A DNA stretch of 64,000 nt from Amycolatopsis sp. cg9 (GTDB lineage: Bacteria > Actinomycetota > Actinomycetes > Mycobacteriales > Pseudonocardiaceae), in the NCBI RefSeq assembly GCF_041346945.1, contig NZ_CP166850.1, forward strand, positions 8,044,501 through 8,108,500. The letters are read 5' to 3'. The notes beneath the pieces were generated by a model, which saw only the letters and a program-made list of their open reading frames with translations, had not been told where the DNA came from and made no database searches. The position numbers were made by a program, and so were the translations under genes. Shown here one piece after another: positions 25,120-37,100 of this stretch (position 1 is the first letter of the stretch; each line of letters opens with the position of its first letter).

Positions 25120-28100
25120 TTACCTCGCGTCTCGGGTCACCAGCGCGGCGAGGCCGGCGGCGGTGGGGGTGCGGAAGAACTCGGCGATCGGCAGTTCGGT
25201 CCCGAGCCGTTCGGTGATCCGGTTGCGCAGGACCACGAGCAGCATCGAGTGACCGCCGAGGGTGAACAGGTCGTCGTCGGCGCCGACGGCGGCGACGTCC
25301 AGCACCTCCGCGAAGATTTCGCAGAGGGCTGTCTCCAGCGGTGTTTCCGGGGCCCGGCCCCGGGTTTCGAACTCGGGCACCGGCAGCGCGGCCCGGTCGA
25401 GCTTCCCGTTGCGGGTCACCGGGAACGCGTCGAGGGGCACGATCGCCGCCGGCACCATGTACTCCGGCAGCGAGCGGGCGACGAACTCCCGCAGCCGCAC
25501 CGGGTCCGCGGTGGCCGGCGTCGTGTACGCGACCAGCCGCTTGTCCCGGTCCTCGCGGACGACGACGAGCGCTTGGGCCACGTCGTCGTGCCGGGTCAGC
25601 GCCGTCTCGATCTCGGCGGGCTCGATCCGGAACCCGCGGATCTTCACCTGGTCGTCGGTGCGGCCGAGGTATTCGAGCTGCCCGTCCGGCCGCCACCGCA
25701 CGAGGTCGCCGGTGCGGTACATGCGTTCGCCCGGCGGGCCGAACGGGTCGGCGACGAACCGGTCCGCGGTGAGCGCGGGCCGGTCGTGGTACCCGCGGGC
25801 CAGCCCGGCGCCGGCCAGGTAGAGCTCGCCCGGCACCCCGGCCGGGACCGGGGTCAGGCCGCCGTCGAGGACGTACGCCCGGGCGTTGTGCACCGGACGG
25901 CCGACCACCGGCCGGTCCGCGTCGGCGAACCGGCCGACCAGAGCGTCCACAGTGGCCTCGGTCGGCCCGTACAGGTTGTACGCCGCCGTTCCCGGCATCG
26001 ACCGCAACGCCTCCCACAGCGGCTGGGACACGGCTTCCCCGCCGACGCCGACGACGCCGAGCGCGCACTTCCCGTCTTCGACCACGCCCGCGTCGGCCAG
26101 CTGCGTGAAGTGCGACGGCGTGAGTTCGAGGAAGTCGAGCCCGCGTTCGCGCACCACCGTCGCCAGCCGCGCGGGGTCGCGGCGGGTGTCGTCGTCGACG
26201 ACGTGCACCTCGTGCCCGTCGAGCAGCCACAGCTGCGGCTGCCAGGACGCGTCGAAGAAGAACGCCCACGCGTGCCCGACCCGCAGCCGCCGCCCGCCCG
26301 CGGCGGCGACCGCCGGGCGGTAGAGCGTTTCGCGGTGGCTGTGGAAGAGGTTCACCAGCCCCGAATGCGGGATGACGACGCCCTTCGGCCGGCCCGTCGA
26401 ACCGGACGTGTAGAGCACGTACGCCGGGTTCGCGGGCGACGGCGGCTTCAGGGCCGCGTCGGTGTCCACGATGTCCTCGACGAACAACGCCCCGGGAACC
26501 GGTGAGGCCAGCGCAAGGCTGGTGAGGACCAGTGAAGCACCGGAGTCGGCGAGGATCGCGGCGATCCGGTCGGCCGGCTGGTCCGGGTCCACCGGCAGGT
26601 ACGCCGCGCCCGTCTTGAACACGCCGAAGATCGCCTCGACGACCGCCGCCGACCGCGGCAGCACGAGCGCCACGACCTGTTCGGGGCCCGCCCCCTGCGA
26701 CGCGAGCCACCGCGCCAGGCGGTCGGTCCGCGCGGCGAACTCCGCGAAGGTCCTGCTGGAATCGGCGTCGCTCAGCGCGGTCGCGTCCGGGGTCGCCGCC
26801 ACCTGCGCGGCCAGCCGGTCGACCACCGTCGGCGCCGCCGTCGTCAGCGGCTCGCCGCTCCCCCACTCGCGCAGGATCCGGTCCCGCTCACCGGTTTCGA
26901 GGACGTCGATCCGGCTCAGCGGCCGGTCCGGGTCCGCGACGACGGCGGTCATCAGCCGGACCAGGCGTTCGGTGAGCGTCCGGGCGGACGGCTCGTCGAA
27001 GAGGTCGAGGCTGAACTCCAGGTCGCCCTCGATGCCGCCGGGGGTTTCGACCAGGTCGAAGGACAGGTCGAACTTCGCCTGCCGCAGCCCGGTGTCCCGG
27101 TAGGCCGCGTCGAGCCCGAGCAGCCGCTCCCGCTCGCTCCCGGAGTGGTACACCGCGAGCATCACCTGGAACAGCGGGTGCCGGGCCAGTGACCGCGCCG
27201 GGTTGAGCAGCTCCACGAGGTGCTCGAACGGCAGTTCCTGGTGGGCGTACGCGGCGAGGTCGGCCTCCCGGACGCGGGCCAAGAGCTCCCGGAACGTCGG
27301 GTCACCGCCGGTGTCGGTGCGCAGGACCAGCGTGTTGACGAAGAACCCGGCGAGGTCCTCCAGCGCGTGGTCGGTGCGGCCGGCCACCGGCGTCCCGAGC
27401 GGGATGTCGGTGCCCGCGCCGAGCCGGGTCAGCAGCGCGGCCAGCGCCGCCTGCAGCACCATGAACGTGCTGGTGTCGCTGCCGGTGGCCAGTGCGCGCA
27501 ACCCGCGGTGGACTTCCGCGGGCACGGTGAACGGCACGGCGGACCCGCGGTTGGTCGAACGCGCCGGGCGCGGCCGGTCGGCCGGGAGCGCCAGCTCGTC
27601 GGGCAGCCCGGCGAGGGTGTCCCGCCAGAACGCCGCCTGGCGGCCGAGCAGGCTGTCCGGGTCGTCGGCGCGGCCGAACATCTCGCGCTGCCACAGCGTG
27701 TAGTCCGCGTACTGCACCGGCAACGGTGTCCACTGTGGACGCTCGCCGCGGAGCCGGGCCGCGTAAGCGGTGTCGATGTCCCGCTTCAGCGGCGGCAGCG
27801 ACCAGCCGTCCCCCGCGACGTGGTGCACCAGGAGCACGAACACGTGCCGCTCCGGTCCGGCCGAGACGAGGGTCGCCCGGATCGGGATCTCGGCGTCGAG
27901 GGTGAAGCAGTACGACGCCGCCGCGGTGACGCGCTCGTCGAGGTCGGTGGCCGTTTCGCGGACCAGGGCCGGGCGGGCGCGGTCGTCCCCGGGGTCGAGG
28001 ACGACTTGCCGCGGGGTGCCCTGCTCTTCGACCAGCAGGGTCCGGAGCACCTCGTGGCGCGCCACGACGTCACCCAGCGCGGCCTGCAGCGCGCCGGCGT

Positions 28101-31100
28101 CGACCGGGCCGGTCAGCTCCCACGCCCACGGGATGTTGTACGTCGCGGACAGCCCGTCGAGGCGGTCGAGGAACCACAGCCGCTGCTGCGCGAACGACAG
28201 CGGCAGGACGGCCGGCCGCTCGGCCGGCACCAGCGGCGGGCGGCTTCGGCGGCCCGGGTCCAGTGCCTCCGCGAGCCGGGCCGGGGTCGGCGCGTCGAAC
28301 ACCGCGCGGATCGGCACTTCGACGCCGAGCAGCGCGCGGATCCGGCTGACCAGGCGCGTCGCCAGCAGCGAATGCCCGCCGAGGGCGAAGAAGCCGTCGT
28401 CCGGGCCGACCGCCGGGACGCCGAGGACGTCGGCGAACAGCTCGCACAGCGCCTGCTCGGCCGGGGTCCGCGCGACGCGGCCCGAGGTCCGGACCTCCGG
28501 ATCGGGGAGCGCGGCGCGGTCGAGCTTGCCGTTGGCGTTCACCGGGAGTTCCGGCAGCACGACGATCGCCGAGGGCACCGAGTACGCCGGCAGCCGCGCC
28601 GCCAGTGACGCCCGCAACGCGGCCGGGTCGCCCGCCGGCGCGACGTAGGCGATCAGCCGGTTCCCCCGGGCGACGACGACCGCGCGGGCGACCGAGGCGC
28701 CGGCCGTCAGCGCGGCTTCGATCTCGCCCGGCTCGACGCGGAAGCCGCGGACCTTGAGCTGCTGGTCGGCCCGGCCGGCGAAGTCGAGCGCGCCGTCAGG
28801 ACGGCGGCGGACGAGGTCGCCGGTGCGGTACATCCGCTCCCCCGCTTCGAACGGCGAAGCCACGAACCGTTCCGCGGTGAGCGCCGGACGGCCGAGGTAG
28901 CCGCGGGCGAGCCCGGCACCGGCCAGGTACAGCTCGCCGCGCACGCCCGGCGGCACCGGCCGCAACGCGGCGTCGAGGACGTACGCGCGGGTGTTCGCGA
29001 CGGGACGCCCGATGGCCACCGGCCCGCACTCCTGCGCGAGGCTGTCGCCGGCGACCTCCGAGCAGCCGTAGAGGTTGACCAGTTTCGCCGAGGGCCACCG
29101 CCGCGCCACCTTCTCGGCGAGCGCTTCGGAAAGCGGTTCGCCGCTGGTGATCCAGGTGGTCACCGAAGCGAACGCGCCGGCACGGGCGTCCTCGGCGAAG
29201 GTGTCGAGGAGGCTCGGCACCACGGTCAGCACCTGGGCGCCGGACGTCCGGGCGAGTTCGGCGAGCGCGTGCGGGTCCGTGGCGGTCGCGTCGTCGGCGA
29301 GGACCACCGGGTCGCCCGCGACGAGGCCGCCGAGCAGCTCGGTCGAGCCGTCGATGAAGGTCAGCGCGCTCTTCGCGACCCGGACGCCTTCGGTGATCCC
29401 GCGCCCCCAGTGCAGCCGGTTGGCCAAGGCGAGCTGCGTGCCGGCGACCGCCTTCGGGCGCCCGGTCGAGCCGGACGTGAAGATCACGTACGCCGGGTGG
29501 TCCGGGCGGATCGGCGGCCAGACCGGTGCGGGCCCGGTGTCGCCGGGCCGGACCAGCCGGTCCCCGAAGCCGTCTTCCGCGATGACCAGGTGCGGATCGG
29601 CGTCGGTGAGCATCAGCTCGACGCGCTCGGCCGGGTGGTTCAGGTCGAGGGGCAGGTAGGCGGCGCCGGTCTTGAGCACCGCGAGCAGCGCCACGACGAG
29701 GTCGGCCGACCTCGGCAGCGCGACCGCGACGACCCGCTCCGGCCCGGCACCCCGGGCGAGCAGCGCACGGGCGAGCGCCGTGGCCTTGGTGTCCAGTTCG
29801 GCGTAGGTGAGCCGCTCGCCACCGAAGACCAGCGCGGTCGCGTCCGGCGTACGTGCGACCTGAGCCGAGAACAGCTCGGCGGCCGTCTCCGCGGGCAGCG
29901 GGGTCGCGGGATCGGGGGCGAGCTGGTCGTGTTCGGCGTCGGTGAGCAGGTCGACGGCGCCGATCCGGGTGTCGGGATCGGCGACGACGGCGGCCAGCAG
30001 CGTCCGGAGCCGCGCCAGGATCGCTTCGACGCTCGCGCGGTCGAAGACGTCGCTGTTGTACTCGGCCGTGCCGCGGATCCCGGCCTGGGCACCCGGGCTC
30101 TCGCCGACGAAGAACACCAGGTCGGCGCGCGAAGTGCCGGTGCGAACCGGCTCCTCGGCGACGGTCAGGCCGGGCAGGGTCAGGTCGGCGACGGCGTTGT
30201 TCTGCCACGCCAGCATCGTCTGGAACAGCGGGTGGTACGCCAAGGACCGCGTCGGGTTCAGCGCCTCGACCAGCCGCTCGAACGGGACGTCCTGGTGGGC
30301 GTAGGCGTCGAGGCTTCGGTCCCGCACGCGGGCGACGAGGTCGCGGAACGTCGGGTCGCCACCGGTGTCGACGCGCAGGACCAAGGTGTTGACGAAGAAG
30401 CCGACGAGGTCGTCGAGCGCCTGGTCGGTGCGCCCGGCGACGGACGTGCCGATCGGCACGTCGGTGCCCGCGCCGAGCCGGGTGAGCACCGCGGTGAGCC
30501 CGGCGTGCACGACCATGAACACGCTGGCCCCGCACGCGCGAGCCAGGTCGACCAGTCCACTGTGGAGGCGCGCGTCCCAACCGAAGGCGAACTGCCCGCC
30601 GCGGTAGGACGCTTCGGCCGGGTGCGGCCGGTCGGTCGGCAGCTCGATGCGTTCGGGCAGCCCGGCGAGGGCCTCGCGCCAGTACGCCAGCTGCGGTTCG
30701 ATCACCGGCTCGCCGAGGACGTCCCGCTGCCACAGCGTGTAGTCCGCGTACTGCACCGGCAGCGGAGTCCACTGTGGAGCGTCACCGGCCTGGCGGGCGG
30801 TGTACGCCGTGGCGAGGTCCCGCCACAGCGGCGCGGTCGACCAGCCGTCCGACGCGATGTGGTGGAACACCAGCACGAGGACGTGTTCCCGGGCACCCAG
30901 CCGCAGCAGCTCGGCGCGCAGCGGGATCTCCGACTCCAGCTCGAACACCGTCCGGGCCACTGCCGACACCGCGTCGGCGAGCGCGGCACCGGTGACTTCG
31001 CGGACCGGCAGGGGGATCGGCACGTCGTCGAGCAGCAGCTGCCGCGCTTCGCCGCCGACCTCGGGGAAAACCGTGCGGAGGGCTTCGTGGCGTTCGACCA

Positions 31101-34100
31101 CATCGGACAGCGCGGTGCGCAGCGCGTCGACGTCGAGCGCGCCGGTGAGGCGGACCGCGGTCGGCATGTTGTACGTCGCCGACGGGCCTTCGAGGCGGTG
31201 CAGGAACCACAGCCGCTGCTGGGCGAACGACAACGGCAGCACCTCCGGCCGCGGCTCGGCGCGCACCAGGGCCGGCCGGGCGGCCGAGGCGTCGGCGGCG
31301 GCCAGCAGCGCGGCGAGCCCGGCCACGGACGGCGTTTCGAACACCGACCGCACCTGCAGCTCGACCCCGAAGACCGCGCGCAGCCGCGCGACCAGCCGCG
31401 TCGCCATCAGCGAATGGCCGCCGAGGGCGAAGAAGTCGTCGTCGACGCCGACCGCCGAGGTGTCGAGGACTTCGGCGAAGAGCCCGCACAGGACCTCTTC
31501 GACCGGGGTCCGCGGCGCCCGTCCGGTGGTGGCGGCCTGCTTGTCCGGGCTCGGCAGCGCGCGGCGGTCGAGCTTGCCCGAGGCGAGCAGCGGCAGGCGG
31601 TCCAGGAGCACGAACGCCGAGGGCACCATGTACTGCGGCAGCCGGTCGCGGACGTGCGCCCGCAGCGCCGCCACCAGCGCGCTCGTGTCCCGCTGCCCGG
31701 CCGGGTGGTTGCCGAGCGCCTCGAGGGCGGCCCGGACCGGGCGGGTGCGGTGGATCCGCGTCGGCGCGCCGGTGGTGAACACGACCTCCAGCGCGCCTTC
31801 GTCGGCGGTGAGCGTCGCGTACACCCGGTAGCTGTGCCGTTCGCCGAGGGCGTGCAGGGTCTCGGGGTCCACTCCGGACGGTGTGCTGTCCAAAGCGGAC
31901 AGCGCGGCGTCGGCGTCCCCGCCCGCCAGCGCCGCGACGGCGGCCAGCTCGCCGGACAACCGCGCGTTCGGCACGCCGGTGACGCGCAGGCGGGCTGGTC
32001 CGCCTGCGAGCCGCGCTTCCAGCTCGGGAAGCGAAGTGAACGCGACGACGTCTTCGGCCACCGGTGCCGGCTTCGGCGCCTTCCGCAGCACCACGTCGTA
32101 GCGGTGCCGGGTCAGCTCGTTGTGCGCGTGACCGCGCTTGACCCACACGTCGACGTCGTCGAAGCCGTCGAGCTCCCGGCTCAGCGCCGCGAAGAAGTCC
32201 GGGTCGAGCACCAGCTCGCCTTCCCGGGCGATCGCCTGGTCGGCGGCCGCGGTGTCCCGGCGGCCGTGCCGCAGCTCGGTCGCGGTCCGGAACGCCCGCA
32301 GCGAGCGCAGGTTCCGGATGTCGCCGAGGAAGACGACCCCGCCCGGCCGGACCCGCGCGGCGGCCGTGCGGATCACCTCGGCCAGGTAGCCGACGCTCGG
32401 GAAGTACTGCGCGACGGAGTTGACGATCACCGTGTCGAACGGCTCGTCGGGCAGTTCGCCCAGGTCGTGCGCCGGGCGCGCGGCCAGGTGGACCTTGCCC
32501 GCGAACGACGTCGCCGCGAGTTCGCGCCGCAGGTTGGCGATGGCCTTTACGGAGAGGTCGACGCCCCAGTACTCCTCGGCGTCCGGCGCGATCCGCGACA
32601 GGATCAGGCCACTGCCCACGCCGATCTCCAGGACCCGCCCCCAAGCCGCACTTTCACGTGAAAGTGCGGCTTTCGCCAGCGAGCGGATGCGGTCGATCGT
32701 CGCCGCGTGCCACTCCCGCATCTCTTCGAGCGGAATCTCGGTGCCATCGTAGCTGGAGTTCCAGCCGGTGAAGTTCTCCTCCAGCCCGCCGGCCGCCGCG
32801 TCGGTGAAGACGTTCTCGTGCAGCTCGCGCCACTCGCCGACGTGCTCCAGCTCGGCTTCTTCGTCCCGCCCCGCCGAGGGCACGGCGTAGGCGATGAGCC
32901 GCCCGTCCTGCGCGGTGACGACGGACTGCCCGACCGCGGGGTGCTCGGCCAGCACGGACTCGATCTCGCCGAGCTCGATCCGGTAGCCGCGGATCTTGAC
33001 CTGGTCGTCCGCCCGGCCCAGGAAGACCAGCCGGCCGTCCGGCAGCCACTTCACCAGATCACCCGTGCGGTAGAGCCGTCCGCCCGGACCGAACGGGTCC
33101 GCCACGAACCGCTCCGCCGTCAGCCCCGGCCGCCCGAGATAACCGCGGGCCAAGCCGGACCCCGCGAGGTACAGCTCCCCCACCACGCCGGGCGGGACCG
33201 GCCGCAGCCCGGCGTCGAGCACGTACGCCCGCGTGCCGGGGTCCGGAATGCCGATCGGGACGACCGTCGCGTCCGCCAGCTCGGCCGGGTCGCTCTCGCC
33301 GAGCGTCGAGTTGGTGGTCGCCTCGGTCGGGCCGTAGGCGTTGAACATCCGCCGCCCCGGCGCCCACCGCCGGACCAGCTCCGGCGACACGCGCTCGGTG
33401 CCCGCCAGCAGGACGCTGTCGCGCGGCAGGTCGAGGTCCGCCGGCATGGCGTCGAGCAGGGCGGGCGGCAGGATCATGAAGTCGACGGCGTGCCGGTGCG
33501 CGTACTCGGTCAGCGCGGCCCCGGCGACGCGGCGCTCGGCCGGGACGACCACCAGGCGCCCGCCGGACAGCAGCCCGAGGCACAGGTCCCAGAAGGCGAC
33601 GTCGAAGCTCGGGGACGCGAACTGCAGCACCCGGCTGTGCGGCCCGATGCCGAACCGCTCGACCTGGGTGGCGACCAGCTTCGCGACGCCGGAGTGCTGG
33701 AGCACGACGCCCTTCGGCCGCCCGGACGAGCCGGACGTGTAGATCACGTAGGCCGCGTTCTCCGGCCGCACCGGCACCGCCGGGTCCACTGTGGACATCT
33801 CGGCCAGTGCCGGGTCGTCGAGCAGGACCCGCGGCAGGGTCGCGGGCAGCTTCGCTTCGACGTCCCGGGTCGTCACCACGCAGACCGGGCCCGCGTCGTC
33901 GGTCATGTAGGCGATCCGGTCGGCCGGGTAGTCGGTGTCGACCGGCAGGTAGGCGGCACCGGCCTTGAGGACGGCCAGTTCCGCGATGATCATGTCGGCC
34001 GACCGCGGCACGGCCAGCGCGACCACCCGCTCGAGCCCGGCCCCGCGGGCCACCAGCAGGTTCGCCAGCCGGTTGGCGCGGGCGTCCACTTCGGCGTAGG

Positions 34101-37100
34101 TGAGTTCCTCGTCCTCGAAGACGAGCGCCACCGCGTCCGGGGCCTCGGCGACGCGGCGGGCGAACATCCCGGGGAACGTCTCCGTGCCCGCCGGATCGAG
34201 CGACCCGGCCCACTCGGTGAGGACGCGGTCCCGCTCGTCCCCGGCGAGCAGGTCGAGCGCGCCGACCGGGCGGTCCGGTTCGGCCAGCGCCGCCCGCAGC
34301 AGCACTTCGAGGCGGCGCAGGATCGCGTCCGCGCCGGCGTGGTCGAAGACGTCCGCGTTGAACTCCAGCACGCCGGCGATCCCGGCGTCGCGTTCGGTCA
34401 GCGAGATCGCCAGGTCGAACTTCGACGTCCCGGTGGTCACCGGGATCTCGGACACGGCAAGGCCGGGCAGGGTCACCTCGGCGCGGGCGGTGTTCTGCCC
34501 GGCGATCATCACCTGGAAAAGCGGGTGGTACGACAGCGACCGCGCCGGGTTGAGCACCTCGACCAGCCGCTCGAACGGCACGTCCTGGTGGGCGTAGGCG
34601 TCCAGGTTGCGCTCGCGCACGCGGGCCACGAGGTCGCGGAACGACGGCTCGCCACCGGTGTCCACGCGCAGCACCAGGGTGTTGACGAAGAACCCGACGA
34701 GGTCGTCGAGCGCCGGGTCGGTGCGCCCCGCGATGGGCGAGCCGATCGGCACGTCGGTGCCCGCGCCGAGGCGCGTGAGGAGCGCGGCGAGGGCTGCGTG
34801 CACGACCATGAACACGCTGGCGCCGGACTCGCGGGCCAGCGCGGCGAGCTCCGCGTGGAGCCCGGCGTCCCAGGTGAAGGTGTGCAGCTCGCCGCGGAAG
34901 GTCGCGGTGGCCGGGTGCGGCCGGTCCAGCGGCAGCTCGATCCGGTCCGGGAGGCCGTCGAGCGCGTCGCGCCAGTAGTCCAGCTGCGCGCTGAGCACGC
35001 TGTCCGGGTCGTCCTCGCTGCCGAGCAGTTCCCGTTGCCAGAGCGTGTAGTCCGCGTACTGCACCGGCAGCGGCGTCCACTGTGGAGTCTCGCCGCCGCG
35101 CCGGGCGGCGTAGGCCGTGGCGACGTCGCGCCACAGCGGGGCCATCGACCAGCCGTCGGAGGCGATGTGGTGGAAGACCAGGGCGAACACGTGCTCGCGC
35201 GCGCCCAGCCGGAGCAGCTCCGCGCGCATCGGAGCTTCGTGCTCGAGGTCGAACGGCCCGCGGACGAGCCCGGTCAAGGCGGCGTCGAGGTCCGCGACCT
35301 CGCGGACCGGCAGGCTGACGTCTTCGGCCGGCAGGACGTCCTGGAACGGCACGCCGTCCCGCTGCGGGAACCGCGTGCGCAGGGCTTCGTGCCGGGCGAC
35401 CACGTCGGTGAGGGCCGCGCGCAGCGCTTCGACGTCGAGGTCGCCGTCGAGGCGCATGATCAGCGGCACGTTGTAGGTGGCCGACGGTCCTTCGAGGTGG
35501 TGCAGGAACCACAGCCGCTGCTGGGCACCGGACAGCGGGACCGGCTCGGGCCGCCGCATCCGGACCAGCGGCGGGCGCGCGGTCCCGCCGGCGGTGGCGA
35601 GCACCCCGGTCAGTCCCGCGGCGGTCGGCGTCTCGAAGACCGAACGGACTTCCAGCTCGGCGTTCAGGGTCGTGCGGATCCGGGCGATCAGCCGGGTGGC
35701 CAGCAGTGAATGGCCGCCGAGGGCGAAGAAGCTGTCGTCCGGCCCGACCCGCGGCAAGCCGAGGACGTCGGCGAACAGCTCGCACAGCCGGCGTTCGAGC
35801 GGGGTGCGCGGCTCGCGGTCCGACGTCGGCGCCACCGGGTCCGGCGACGGCAGGGCGCGGCGGTCGAGCTTGCCGTTGGCGGTCACTGGGAGCGCGTCGA
35901 GGACGACGATCGCCGAGGGCACCATGTGCTCCGGCAGCCGCTCGGCGGCCAGCGCCCGCAGGTCCGCCGACAGGGTGCTGACGCGGCGGAAGCGGCCGGG
36001 GTTGCCGGTGTAGGACAGCAGCGGCCCGGAGCCGGGCCGGAACGCACCAGCCGGGTCGCCGGTCGCGAAGAGGACGTCGACCGAGCCGTCGCCGGTTGCG
36101 GACCAGGTCACGACCGTGCCGAAGCCGTGGGCCTCGCCCAGTTCGTACCAGTCCTCGGGGTTCACGCCTTCCGCGGTGCGGCCGTTCGGGACGCCGTCGA
36201 CGCGCAGCCCGTCGCCGAGCCGCGCGGCCACCTCGTCCACAGTGGACACATCGGTGCCCCACCCGAGCACCGGGACGTCCGGCGCCGACGCGGTCCCCGG
36301 GCGCAGGACGACGTCGTAGCGGTACTGGGTCAGCTCGTTGACCCCGCGGCCGCGCTTGACCCGGATGTCCGCGGTGACACCACCGAGACCGGCGAAGAAC
36401 TCGGGCGCGACGAGCAGTTCCTTCTCCCGCAGGAGGTTCTGCTCGACGTCGCCGCCGCGCGCCCGGGCCACCGCGGTGTGGAACGCCCGCACCTGGCGCA
36501 GGTCGCGGACGTCGCCGACGAACAGCGCCCCGCCCGGGGCCAGCAGGTCCAGCGCCTTCCGCACGACGTCCAGCAGGTACGTCCCGCTCGGGAAGTACTG
36601 GATGACGGAGTTGAGCACGATCGTGTCGAAGAACCCCGGCGGCAGCCCGGTGACGTCGGCGGCGTCGCCGGTGCGCAGTTCGACGCGCCCGGCCAGGGCA
36701 GGATCGGCCCCGACCCGGCGGCCCAGCGACGCGATCACCTCGGCGGAGAAGTCCGTGCCCCAGTACGTTTCGCAGTCCGGGGCCAGCTCGGTCAGCAGCA
36801 GGCCGGTGCCGACGCCGATCTCCAGGACCCGCTTCGGCCGCAGCGACCGGATCCGCGTGACGATCGCGTCCCGCCACTCGCGCATCTCGGCGACCGGGAT
36901 CGGCTCGCCGGTGTAGCTGGAGTTCCAGCCGGCGAAGGCGTCGCCGTCGCCGGAGTACATCGAGTCGTACAGCTCACGCCACTCGCCGACCTGCTCGGTC
37001 TCGTCGCCGGCCGGGCTTTCGACGTCGGCGGGGACGACGTACCCGACGAGCCGGACGTCGCCGGGGCGGTCCTCGCGGGCCACGACCACGGCGTGGGCGA

